From: Bacteroidaceae bacterium
GTDB taxonomy: Bacteria; Bacteroidota; Bacteroidia; Bacteroidales; Bacteroidaceae
Reading direction: 5' to 3'
Length of the DNA stretch: 6,522 bases
Assembly (NCBI GenBank): GCA_021443285.1
Contig: JABUUG010000070.1
Coordinates: 7,383-13,904 of the forward strand
Below the pieces are notes generated by a model. That model worked only from the letters and a program-made list of their open reading frames with translations. It was not told the DNA's origin and made no database searches. The position numbers and the translations under genes were made by a program. Below, in pieces: positions 1 to 6,452 of the stretch; the stretch's first letter is position 1, and every line of letters begins with the position of its first letter.

Positions 1-2075
1 GACTGCGCGCGGCCAACACCAACTTCCTGCAGATTATTGCAAAGAAAGGAAAGCGGCAGGTGTTCGACAAGCAGATGGCAGAGGCCACAAAGGCAGACAT
101 CCAAGGCATAATGAATAACAACGGCTATATGCAGGCTGCCGTAACCATAGACACACTCCTTAATGCCAAGGGGAAGATGGATGTCGTGTATAAGATACAA
201 TCCGGCAGACAACTCTTCGTCGATACCTTCCGGACAGTTGTCCTCGACACTCATCTCGACACACTCCTCCGCGCCAGCAACACCCTGCCAGACCCCGCAC
301 AGATACAGGGAAAACCTTTCGACGCCACACTCCTCAACAACGAACGGAAGCGTATCACAGACTTCCTCCTCAACAACGGATACAGCAAGTTCAACAAAGA
401 CTTCATAACCATAGATGCCGATACCATGGCAGGCTCTGACAGCGTTTCACTGCTCATGACCATTGAGAAGTTCCGCGCCAATTCCGCGATGACACCTACC
501 CCCCATCCCAAGTATTATTTCGGAAACATAACATACAAGACACTCAACGTCAAGAACATAATCGCCACCGTGTTCGGAACGTCAGCGCAAGATAAAGCGG
601 CTGCACCGCCCCCCGACCATCAGTCACAAGACTCCCTCCTCTCCAAACACATTCTGCGCCCCCGCATACTCGAAGAGAACACCATGTTCGACGAAGGACA
701 ACTCTTCAGCTACACCCGACTGCAGCAGACATACAACCGCTTCGGACGCCTCGGAGCACTACGGTCCACACAGATTATACTCAACGAAAGGCCGGACACA
801 AACATAATCGATGCAGAGATACAGATGTATCCCAACCTCGTCAACAGCTTCTCCTTCCAGCCGGAAGGAACAAACACCGCAGGAAATCTCGGAGCGGCAG
901 CATCCATAACATACAGCAACAAGAACATCTTCCGCGGCAGCGAACTCTTCAGCCTTTCCGTAAGGGGTGCTTTCGAGGCAATCACCGGACTTGAAGGATA
1001 CAACAACTCCAACTATATCGAGTTCGGAGCAGAAGGAAAAATCGACATACCAAGACTCCTCGCACCACTGCTCACCAAGAAGTTCCGTCGCAGGCAGGAG
1101 GCCGTAACACAGTTCTCCGTAAGCTACAATATGCAGAACAGACCCGAATTCCGCCGTCGAGTCTTCCGAGGAGGAATAAAATACAAGTGGTCAAATGCCA
1201 GCAAAAAGGACACATACACATTTGACCTTATAGACCTCAACTACATATCAATGCCATGGATTTCCGACACTTTCCGCATACGTTATCTCGAAGACACCAA
1301 GACAAGAAATGCAATACTGCGCTACAACTATCAGGACCTCTTCATCATGAAAACAGGCATCAGCATCTCGCACAAAGGGAAAACACACGCCTGGAGGATG
1401 GCCCTCGAAACAGCAGGAAACATCCTCTCTGCAATAGCAAAGATAGCAAATGCTCCACTCAACGAATACGGTCAGCGCAAAATCTTCCGCATAGCCTTCG
1501 CACAGTATGTCAAGATTGACCTTGACTACACCAAGCAGTTCTCCCTCTCGCCCAGAGTCAGGATGCTACTGCATGGCGATTTCGGAATAGCCATACCCTA
1601 TGGCAACAGCAACATACTACCATTTGAGAAAAGATATTTTGCCGGAGGACCAAACAGCGTCAGGGGATGGGCAGTCAGGTCACTCGGACCGGGAAGGTTC
1701 AGAAGCACAGACGGAACAATAGACTTCATAAACCAGACAGGAGACATGAAGCTCAACCTCAACGCCGAGCTGAGAGGACCACTCTTCTGGAAATTCAACT
1801 ACGCAGTATTCCTTGATGCAGGAAACATCTGGACACTACGAAACTACGACGACCAACCAGGAGGACAGTTCCAGTTCAACAAGTTCCTCAGAGACCTTGC
1901 CGTCGCTTATGGCGTCGGGGTACGACTCAATTTCGACTTCTTCATCCTCCGATTCGACTTCGGAATGAAAGCTGTCAATCCCGCATATACAACCCAAGAA
2001 GAACATTTCCCCGTCATCTATCCCGACTTCAAGAGAGATTTCGCTTTTCACTTTGCCGTCGGAATGCCTTTCTGA
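1..2075 (+). CDS. tamL: TamL/BamA-type outer-membrane assembly protein (Omp85 superfamily), 5' partial
   Basis: The gene is cut by the window start. The frame is open from base 3, so the GTG at 60 is an internal Val and not the start. Residues below count from that GTG. Residues 1-48 look like the end of a POTRA domain, with a G-Y-hydrophobic turn at NNNGYMQAAV. A second POTRA spans about 49-136 (LLNNGYSKFN) and a third about 150-258, interrupted by a Pro/Gln/Ser-rich stretch at about 178-195. A C-terminal 16-strand-type barrel follows from about 262 and ends in Phe. The Omp85 L6-loop motif is present as AGGPNSVRGW, with VRGW at 534-537 (bases 1659-1670). Omp85 proteins insert or translocate proteins at the outer membrane. 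In Bacteroidota, TamL is a lipoprotein TamA homologue that works with TamB. The lipoprotein signal would lie off-window and cannot be checked, and tamB is not the next gene downstream. Family is certain; TamL rather than BamA is inferred from the POTRA sequence and size. Confidence 0.85.
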   Translation, partial: LRAANTNFLQIIAKKGKRQVFDKQMAEATKADIQGIMNNNGYMQAAVTIDTLLNAKGKMDVVYKIQSGRQLFVDTFRTVVLDTHLDTLLRASNTLPDPAQIQGKPFDATLLNNERKRITDFLLNNGYSKFNKDFITIDADTMAGSDSVSLLMTIEKFRANSAMTPTPHPKYYFGNITYKTLNVKNIIATVFGTSAQDKAAAPPPDHQSQDSLLSKHILRPRILEENTMFDEGQLFSYTRLQQTYNRFGRLGALRSTQIILNERPDTNIIDAEIQMYPNLVNSFSFQPEGTNTAGNLGAAASITYSNKNIFRGSELFSLSVRGAFEAITGLEGYNNSNYIEFGAEGKIDIPRLLAPLLTKKFRRRQEAVTQFSVSYNMQNRPEFRRRVFRGGIKYKWSNASKKDTYTFDLIDLNYISMPWISDTFRIRYLEDTKTRNAILRYNYQDLFIMKTGISISHKGKTHAWRMALETAGNILSAIAKIANAPLNEYGQRKIFRIAFAQYVKIDLDYTKQFSLSPRVRMLLHGDFGIAIPYGNSNILPFEKRYFAGGPNSVRGWAVRSLGPGRFRSTDGTIDFINQTGDMKLNLNAELRGPLFWKFNYAVFLDAGNIWTLRNYDDQPGGQFQFNKFLRDLAVAYGVGVRLNFDFFILRFDFGMKAVNPAYTTQEEHFPVIYPDFKRDFAFHFAVGMPF

Positions 2076-2119
2076 TAACACCGCAGCGCGGTTATACAGA
2101 CACGTTGCCACACCCCCGC

Positions 2120-2141
2120 TCCTTGCGCTAATGTGCAAGGA
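2120..2141. terminator. Hairpin in convergent gap (possible terminator)
   Basis: TCCTTGCGC pairs with GTGCAAGGA (9 bp including one G-U) around a TAAT tetraloop. It lies 44 bases after the stop of the outer-membrane protein gene. On the plus strand it is followed by AAAAAT, not a T-run, so it is not a textbook intrinsic terminator. It may instead protect the 3' end of the mRNA. Confidence 0.35.
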
Positions 2142-2174
2142 AAAATCAGCAGATTACAAATCCCACCGTTTCTT

Positions 2175-2204
2175 CGGAGAATCCGGTTCCCTCCGGATTC
2201 TCCG
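2175..2204. terminator. Perfect 12-bp hairpin in convergent gap (probable bidirectional terminator)
   Basis: CGGAGAATCCGG (2175-2186) is exactly complementary to CCGGATTCTCCG (2193-2204), with a six-base loop TTCCCT. This is the strongest hairpin between the two convergent genes, so stopping both transcripts is the obvious role. Neither side has a good T-run: the plus strand continues TTAAAA and the minus strand AAGAAA. Termination efficiency is therefore uncertain. Confidence 0.55.
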
Positions 2205-2219
2205 TTAAAAGCCACTGCG

Positions 2220-2239
2220 TTCGGCACTATTGTGTCGAA
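2220..2239 (-). terminator. Hairpin just after the NSS transporter stop
   Basis: TTCGGCAC (2220-2227) pairs with GTGTCGAA (2232-2239), 8 bp with one G-U, around a TATT loop. On the minus strand it begins 6 bases after the transporter's stop codon. Downstream on that strand is CGCAGTGGCTTTTA, giving only a weak, displaced T-run. It may form a tandem terminator or 3'-end stabiliser with the 2175-2204 hairpin. Confidence 0.4.
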
Positions 2240-2245
2240 ACCACC

Positions 2246-3637
2246 TTAATACATCTGGAAAGCCCCGAGCAAGAGGAATGTCAGAAGAATCGGCACTACA
2301 AAACGGAGCATTACTATATAGACGTACTTACGGTGAAAACTGTAACCGTTCAGCCGCATCTCCCCAACAAGAAGGTTAGGACGCACTATCCATCCGAACA
2401 GCACACACGTGCAGATAGACAGGAATGGCATCAGAAGGTTGTTTGTCATATAGTCAAGTATGTCAAGAATCTGCCCCGACACACCGTTCGGTAGAGTATA
2501 TTCAAAATACAGTACATTATAGCCCAAACAAACAACAACCGAAACCACAAAGCTCGACATCGCCACAACCACTGCCGACTTCGTGCGGCTCCAGCCAGCC
2601 TTGTCCATCAGACCAGCAGTGCAAGCCTCAAGTATCGAGACACCGCTTGTGATGGCAGCAAACAGCACCATAAGAAAGAAAAGAAGTCCCACCACAAGAC
2701 CAAATGCTCCCAGCGAGTCGAACACCTTCGGCAAGGCTACGAACATAAGGCCCGGTCCGGCCCCCATACCCTCTGTGCCCATAAACACATATACGGCAGG
2801 CACAATCATAAGGCCTGCAAGAACCGCCACAGACGTGTCGCAAATCTCTATAAAGTCTATCGCCTTGCCGAGATTCACATCACGCTTCATGTAAGAACCG
2901 TAGGTAACCATAATCCCCATCGCTATGGACAGAGAGTAGAATAACTGGCCTGTAGCGTCAAGAATTATTGATGCCAAACGGTTGAGAGTCAGACCTGTGA
3001 AATCCGGAATCATGTATATCGCAGCACCCTGAAGACCTGTGCGTGTTACACCGTTCTCGTCCGTATGACTGATGAACAGGCAATACACACATATAAACAC
3101 CACAAAGAAAAGCAGCGCAGGCATTATGATGCGGGAATATTTCTCAATGCCTTTCTCCACACCACGATACACTATGTAGAAGCACATCCCAGAAAACACC
3201 GCCATAAAACCTAACGGTTCCCACAGCCTCCCGATAAACGAAGGGAAATAGCTGCTGTCCGCCGCATCCACCCCGTTGAGGGCAGCGTAGGTGCATAGGT
3301 ATTTCAGTACCCATCCGCCTATCACCACATAATAAGGGTAAATTATAAATGGGATGGTAAAGGCAAGAATGCCGAGAAACGCCCATCGCTTGTTGAAAAA
3401 ACCGTATGCCGTAATCGGACCCTGTCGCGAACGCCTCCCTATAGCCACTTCCGTTATCAGAAGTGTAAAGCCAAACGTCAGAGCAAGAATAATATATATT
3501 AGCAGAAATACTCCGCCACCATCCCTCGCCGCTAAATAAGGGAACCGCCAAATGTTTCCCAAGCCAACGGCACTGCCCGCTGCAGCAAGTACGAAGCCTA
3601 AAGATCCGCTGAAGGAGTTTCTGCTATCCGTTCCCAT
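2246..3637 (-). CDS. Sodium-dependent transporter, NSS/SNF family (LeuT fold)
   Basis: This 463-residue inner-membrane protein has about 11 predicted hydrophobic segments (approx. 11-35, 42-66, 86-113, 140-158, 168-190, 220-248, 258-286, 308-345, 352-374, 389-418, 436-461). Eleven helices is the usual bacterial NSS layout; the 12th helix of animal relatives is absent. The TM1 signature reads GSAVGLGNIWRFP (21-33), followed by a GGG turn at 40-42. TM6 carries GQLFYSLSIAMG (230-241) and TM8 LFAAITSG (325-332). By comparison with LeuT, Gly21, Ala23, Val24 and Asn28 in TM1 and Ala327, Thr330 and Ser331 in TM8 match sodium-site positions. In TM7 the usual LeuT sodium-site Asn and the Glu that replaces chloride are not obvious (ICDTSVAVLAG, 265-275). 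The family couples Na+ entry to uptake of amino acids or related amines; the substrate cannot be read from the sequence. The gene lies 131 bases after the glycosyltransferase on the same strand. The ATG at 3637 fits, as the TM1 signature begins at the expected distance. Confidence 0.93.
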   Translation of the reverse strand: MGTDSRNSFSGSLGFVLAAAGSAVGLGNIWRFPYLAARDGGGVFLLIYIILALTFGFTLLITEVAIGRRSRQGPITAYGFFNKRWAFLGILAFTIPFIIYPYYVVIGGWVLKYLCTYAALNGVDAADSSYFPSFIGRLWEPLGFMAVFSGMCFYIVYRGVEKGIEKYSRIIMPALLFFVVFICVYCLFISHTDENGVTRTGLQGAAIYMIPDFTGLTLNRLASIILDATGQLFYSLSIAMGIMVTYGSYMKRDVNLGKAIDFIEICDTSVAVLAGLMIVPAVYVFMGTEGMGAGPGLMFVALPKVFDSLGAFGLVVGLLFFLMVLFAAITSGVSILEACTAGLMDKAGWSRTKSAVVVAMSSFVVSVVVCLGYNVLYFEYTLPNGVSGQILDILDYMTNNLLMPFLSICTCVLFGWIVRPNLLVGEMRLNGYSFHRKYVYIVMLRFVVPILLTFLLLGAFQMY

Positions 3638-3669
3638 TTTACTATTGTTCTATTTACGATTTACTATTG
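3638..3669 (-). repeat. Two direct copies of CAATAGTAAA, 22 bases apart, ending at the transporter start codon
   Basis: On the minus strand CAATAGTAAA occurs at 3669-3660 and again at 3647-3638, the second copy abutting the ATG. Between them lies TCGTAAATAGAA. The A-rich sequence just before the ATG suits Bacteroidota initiation without a Shine-Dalgarno site. A possible promoter -7 box (TTATTTTG, complement of 3720-3727) differs from TAnnTTTG by one base and has no convincing -33 box, so it is not listed separately. Confidence 0.45.
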
Positions 3670-3768
3670 CGAGTTATTTGATGATTTTCCTATTTGAGTA
3701 TTGGCGACTGGGCAAATTGCAAAATAACAAGATTGCTAAATTTCAATAAATAGCTAAAAGGTAGATTG

Positions 3769-5124
3769 TCAAATCGTAAATGAGTTTCCCTGCCTTGCCA
3801 ACAGCTCTATGCTGCGAATCTTGTCCTTGTAGAAATTGTTCGCGTTAACCTTCTCTATCGATAGCGCTGCATCCGAATTGCCATCCCAACGTCGGCAGAG
3901 ATAAAGTTCATCGTAGATACGGCCTATCCTGTAGTTCCGGGAAATCGTCAGTCCCATGGCATAGTCCTCACCGTAGCTCACATCTGGGAACTGTATCTTT
4001 CTTGCAACGGGAGTGAAGAACGCACGGGGAGCACCGAGACCGTTGATGCGCAAAGCATTGTTGGGGCCGTTCTCTTCAGTCCATTCCGTGTGGGAGATAA
4101 GCCCCGGTGGCAGTGTCTCAAGGGCAAAGTTGCACATACGGTAACTGCCCACCACCATAGCACATTTCTGCCGATAGAACTCATCCACTATGCGCTGCAG
4201 AGTGTTCTTGGAAGAATATAGGTCATCACTGTCAAGCTGCACGGCAAAGCGACCGCAGAGGTCTGAGTTTATCGCCTCGTTCCAGCAGCCACCTATGCCC
4301 AAGCCCTGAACATCAGGAATAAGATGCACCAGCTTCTCCCCCCCGTTTGGCACGTCTCGCCTCAGAGACTCAATTATCATGCCTGTCCTGTCCGTACTAT
4401 AGTTGTCGACAACTATGACATTATAGGAAAACGAAGTCTCCTGCTCCATCGCACTCTTCACCGCATCGGCAATGGTCTGCTCACGGTTATAAACTGGTAT
4501 CACAACAGATGCCTCTACGGGGAAATCACCTTTCGTGAAATCAACACTCTTGTACACATACGTGTTCACCAGTCCACCGATTTTCCCAAGATGTTCGGTC
4601 GCCACCTTTTCCATCTCCTCCTGCACGTCGCGGTTGGCAGGGTTCACATAGTCAAACTGCTTTTCTCCGCTCTTTCTTGTGTCAGTCTCGTCTTCCGTAT
4701 ACAGGAACTCGTTCAAATGGAAAATCTCCCCCTTCCTCGAAAGGAACAGGCGAAGGTCGTAGAAGCTGGCATACTTGTATCGCTGTGGGTCACGTAGCAC
4801 ATATAGCTTCACGAAGTCTGACCGCAATAATATACAAGAACCAAAATCAAAATCGTCCCGTATACTACCTTTCTGGTAGTCCGTCGTCGGATGCTTCACC
4901 ACAGTCCCGTCCTCCTTCCGCTCGTAGTAGTCTGTATAAAGCAAGTGGCACTGAACAAAATCGGCTACCATACACATCCTCTCAACAGCACCCTTACACA
5001 TTCTTACAGGAGCTTTCCCAAGTTGAAGCAGCACATATTCCGCTGTTGCCGCATCCGCAATATCGCTGATCGTATCAAACGAGAGAAGCTTGCTCCCGGC
5101 ATTATAAACAGTGTATCTCTCCAT
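3769..5124 (-). CDS. Two-module family 2 glycosyltransferase
   Basis: This 451-residue protein has no obvious membrane segment, so it is probably cytoplasmic. The C-terminal module (about 200-451) is a complete GT-A fold: SVVIPVYN (206-213), VVDNYSTD (238-245), metal-binding DSDD (298-301; bases 4222-4233), catalytic-base region GEDYAMGL (385-392) and CRRWDGNSDA (410-419). The N-terminal module (about 1-180) resembles the second half of a GT2 domain: YVLLQLGK (30-37) where a DxD strand is expected, YTDYYE (63-68), FGSCILLRSDF (94-104) and ASFYDLRLFLSRKG (119-132). It lacks the nucleotide-binding first half, the DxD and the ED pair, so it looks non-catalytic. The family transfers a sugar from a nucleotide-sugar to a glycan or other acceptor; donor and acceptor are unknown. 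I recall this two-module form as conserved in Bacteroidales. ATG at 5124 (MERYTVYNAG) is preferred over a TTG at 5145: it is the stronger start codon, lies downstream of a -7 box, and matches homologues as I recall them. No polysaccharide cluster surrounds it. Confidence 0.88.
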   Translation of the reverse strand: MERYTVYNAGSKLLSFDTISDIADAATAEYVLLQLGKAPVRMCKGAVERMCMVADFVQCHLLYTDYYERKEDGTVVKHPTTDYQKGSIRDDFDFGSCILLRSDFVKLYVLRDPQRYKYASFYDLRLFLSRKGEIFHLNEFLYTEDETDTRKSGEKQFDYVNPANRDVQEEMEKVATEHLGKIGGLVNTYVYKSVDFTKGDFPVEASVVIPVYNREQTIADAVKSAMEQETSFSYNVIVVDNYSTDRTGMIIESLRRDVPNGGEKLVHLIPDVQGLGIGGCWNEAINSDLCGRFAVQLDSDDLYSSKNTLQRIVDEFYRQKCAMVVGSYRMCNFALETLPPGLISHTEWTEENGPNNALRINGLGAPRAFFTPVARKIQFPDVSYGEDYAMGLTISRNYRIGRIYDELYLCRRWDGNSDAALSIEKVNANNFYKDKIRSIELLARQGNSFTI

Positions 5125-5133
5125 TATATATTG

Positions 5134-5154
5134 ATTTTCATGCAATTTTCATGC
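5134..5154 (-). repeat. Tandem GCATGAAAAT repeat, 11-base period, in the glycosyltransferase leader
   Basis: On the minus strand GCATGAAAAT occurs at 5154-5145 and at 5143-5134, an exact 10-base repeat at an 11-base spacing. It lies between the -7 box (5156-5163) and the ATG at 5124, so it would sit in the transcript's initial or leader region. It could bind a dimeric regulator, or be chance in AT-rich DNA. Confidence 0.4.
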
Positions 5155-5155
5155 G

Positions 5156-5163
5156 CAAAAGTA
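5156..5163 (-). promoter_or_regulatory. Promoter -7 element for the glycosyltransferase gene
   Basis: On the minus strand the sequence is TACTTTTG, an exact match to the Bacteroidota -7 consensus TAnnTTTG. Transcription would begin near 5150, giving a leader of roughly 25 bases. A TTTG on the same strand (complement of 5189-5192) lies about 25 bases upstream of it, longer than the usual spacing, so the -33 box is uncertain. Confidence 0.5.
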
Positions 5164-5182
5164 TGAAAAACGGCAAAATGTT

Positions 5183-5212
5183 TTTGCACAAAGAGAGAAA
5201 AAACTAATTTTG
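5183..5212 (+). promoter_or_regulatory. Promoter of rpmE2 (Bacteroidota -33/-7 type)
   Basis: TTTG at 5183-5186 and TAATTTTG at 5205-5212 are separated by 18 bases. The -7 box is an exact TAnnTTTG match and the spacing is close to the usual 19-21. Transcription would start near 5218, leaving a leader of about 45 bases before the ATG at 5263. The leader is very AT-rich, with A residues just before the ATG and no Shine-Dalgarno site, as expected for a highly translated ribosomal-protein gene in this phylum. Confidence 0.7.
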
Positions 5213-5262
5213 CATCCGATTTTTAGCATTATAATTAATCAATTATCAATAATCATTACAAA

Positions 5263-5514
5263 ATGAAGCAAGGTATTCACCCAGAAAACTATCGTCCCGT
5301 CGTATTCAAGGATATGTCCAACGGCGATATGTTCCTCTCAAAATCAACAGCAAAGACAAACGACACTGTTGAGTTTGAAGGCGAAACTTACCCAGTGGTA
5401 AAAGTAGAAATCTCAAGCTCTTCACACCCATTCTACACAGGTAAGAGCAAGCTTGTTGACACGGCTGGTCGCGTTGACAAGTTCATGAGCCGCTACGGTA
5501 AGACTCGTAAATAA
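5263..5514 (+). CDS. rpmE2: 50S ribosomal protein L31 type B
   Basis: This 83-residue protein starts [17 protein letters not shown], the family hallmark, and continues with HPFYTGK (55-61), DTAGRVDKF (65-73) and a basic C-terminus ending KTRK. It is the normal length for type B L31. It contains no cysteine, so it lacks the zinc-binding CxxC of type A L31; this is the zinc-independent form. L31 sits on the large subunit and contributes to the bridge with the small subunit. In some bacteria type B replaces type A under zinc limitation. In Bacteroidota the type B form is, to my knowledge, often the ordinary copy, and I see no Zur-like operator here. The gene stands alone: its own promoter lies at 5183-5212 and a terminator at 5571-5610. 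Codon choice looks more selective than in the neighbours, consistent with high expression. Confidence 0.97.
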   Translation: MKQGIHPENYRPVVFKDMSNGDMFLSKSTAKTNDTVEFEGETYPVVKVEISSSSHPFYTGKSKLVDTAGRVDKFMSRYGKTRK

Positions 5515-5570
5515 ACATATATACGGTAGCAGAGGTTGGAAGCCGCAGGCTGAAAACCGTAAAAAAAAAC

Positions 5571-5610
5571 ATTGCGCTGAAAGGTAGTTGCATATACCCT
5601 TCAGCGCAAT
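5571..5610. terminator. Bidirectional intrinsic terminator between rpmE2 and the RluA-family gene
   Basis: ATTGCGCTGAAAGGT (5571-5585) pairs with ACCCTTCAGCGCAAT (5596-5610), a 15-bp stem with one mismatch and a 10-base loop. On the plus strand it is followed by TTCTTTATTTT. On the minus strand it is followed by G and then nine Ts (complement of the A-run 5561-5569). It therefore has T-runs on both sides and can terminate both convergent transcripts. Confidence 0.88.
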
Positions 5611-5655
5611 TTCTTTATTTTGCCTCCTACTTCAAGTAATCGGCTTTGTCGCTTG

Positions 5656-6438
5656 TCAGAGCAAGAATTTCTCAAACTCTTCAGGCAGTGGGGAGTCTAA
5701 TAAAATCAGCTTCTTCGATACGGGATGAACGAACTCTATGTGCCTTGCAAGCAGTGAAATGCTGCCGTCGGGGTTGCTGCGCTTTGCCCCATATTTCAGG
5801 TCGCCCTTTATCGGACAGCCGATGCTTGCAAGCTGGCAGCGTATCTGATGGTGGCGGCCAGTGAGCAGTTGCACTTCGAGCAGGTCATAGTTAATACCTT
5901 TTCTTATCATTCGGTATTTCAGCATCGCCTTCTTCGAGTCTGGCACCTCTCTCACATATGAGTAGCTCTTGTTCTGCTTCTCGTTTCTTACGAGCCACGA
6001 TATGATGGTCTTGAACTCGCTGTCAGCCGTTTCTCCGCCTGTTCCCTTCTCATTTTGCGCATCACTTCCTCGTGCGATTCCACCTCGCCTGCCATCGCTC
6101 TGCGCATCACTGTGTACGAAACTATTGCCTCGGATTCCCGTTTTCCCCGCCGGCTGCACTACCGCCCAGTATGCCTTATGCACCTCCCCTTTGCTGAACA
6201 TCTCGTTCAGTCGTGACAGCGCTTTGCTCGTGCGGGCGAAAACGACAAGACCCGCGACAGGTCTGTCAAGGCGGTGTACCACGCCGAGAAAAACCTGTCC
6301 GGGCTTTGCATATTTCTCCTTTATATAGTCCTTTACCATTTCCGACAGCGGACGGTCGCCGGTCTTGTCGCCCTGCACTATCTCGCCGCTCTCCTTGTAA
6401 ACGACTATCACATGGTTGTCCTCGTAAACAACTCTCAT
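5656..6438 (-). CDS. RluA-family RNA pseudouridine synthase with a low-complexity insertion
   Basis: This 260-residue cytoplasmic enzyme isomerises uridine to pseudouridine in RNA, most likely rRNA; the target site is not readable from sequence. Motifs in order are YEDNHVIVVYKESG (5-18), the catalytic loop GVVHRLDRPVAGLVVFARTS (52-71) with catalytic Asp58, KAYWAVV (88-94), LLTGRHHQIR (191-200), GDLKYGA (212-218) and a final LLARHIEFVHPV (229-240). There is no N-terminal S4 domain, so it is the short catalytic-only type. Residues about 97-146 (bases 6001-6150) form a Gly/Ser/Asp/Arg-rich segment between KAYWAVVQ and WLVRNEKQNKSY, where I recall relatives having only a short loop. Inside it SDAQ occurs twice, 15 residues apart. 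The reading frame stays intact and all catalytic motifs remain, so the enzyme is probably functional. The ATG at 6438 fits the family N-terminus. The 3' end runs into the terminator at 5571-5610, and an 11-base tandem repeat lies upstream. Confidence 0.92.
   Translation of the reverse strand: MRVVYEDNHVIVVYKESGEIVQGDKTGDRPLSEMVKDYIKEKYAKPGQVFLGVVHRLDRPVAGLVVFARTSKALSRLNEMFSKGEVHKAYWAVVQPAGKTGIRGNSFVHSDAQSDGRRGGIARGSDAQNEKGTGGETADSEFKTIISWLVRNEKQNKSYSYVREVPDSKKAMLKYRMIRKGINYDLLEVQLLTGRHHQIRCQLASIGCPIKGDLKYGAKRSNPDGSISLLARHIEFVHPVSKKLILLDSPLPEEFEKFLL
6056..6111 (-). repeat. In-frame 11-base direct repeat inside the RluA-family gene
   Basis: TGCGCATCACT occurs at 6056-6066 and 6101-6111 on the plus strand, 45 bases apart. 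On the coding strand both copies encode SDAQ in the same frame (residues 110-113 and 125-128). This fits a duplication that built up the variable insertion. Confidence 0.6.
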
Positions 6439-6452
6439 TCCCTATTAATTCT

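Noticed and set aside
60..62. GTG at 60 as the start of the outer-membrane protein gene
   Set aside because: The frame is open to the window edge and codons 3-59 read LRAANTNFLQ and onward as plausible protein; the gene would otherwise begin within a POTRA domain.
1836..2138. 100-codon minus-strand open frame across the end of the outer-membrane protein gene
   Set aside because: It is mostly antisense to the barrel-coding region, and its acidic Glu/Ser/Val-rich protein matches nothing known to me.
3653..3780. Inverted repeat TTTACGATTT (3653-3662 and 3771-3780) as mobile-element ends
   Set aside because: One copy overlaps the last codons of the glycosyltransferase gene, there is no transposase or target duplication, and a 10-base AT-rich match is weak evidence.
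4324..4797. 157-codon plus-strand open frame
   Set aside because: It lies wholly antisense to the glycosyltransferase, which has clear family motifs; its protein is Leu/His/Arg-rich with no recognisable domain.
5125..5145. TTG at 5145 as a longer start for the glycosyltransferase
   Set aside because: The seven extra residues fall in the direct-repeat leader, 11 bases from the -7 box. ATG at 5124 is a better start and gives the expected N-terminus.
5231..5253. ATAATT/AATTAT inverted repeats in the rpmE2 leader as a regulatory structure
   Set aside because: The stems are A/T only, six or fewer pairs, and overlap one another; this is expected by chance in an AT-rich leader.
5522..5561. Hairpin TACGGT/ACCGTA after rpmE2 as a separate terminator
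   Set aside because: The stem is short and distant, and on the plus strand it is followed by an A-run. The hairpin at 5571-5610 explains termination on both strands.
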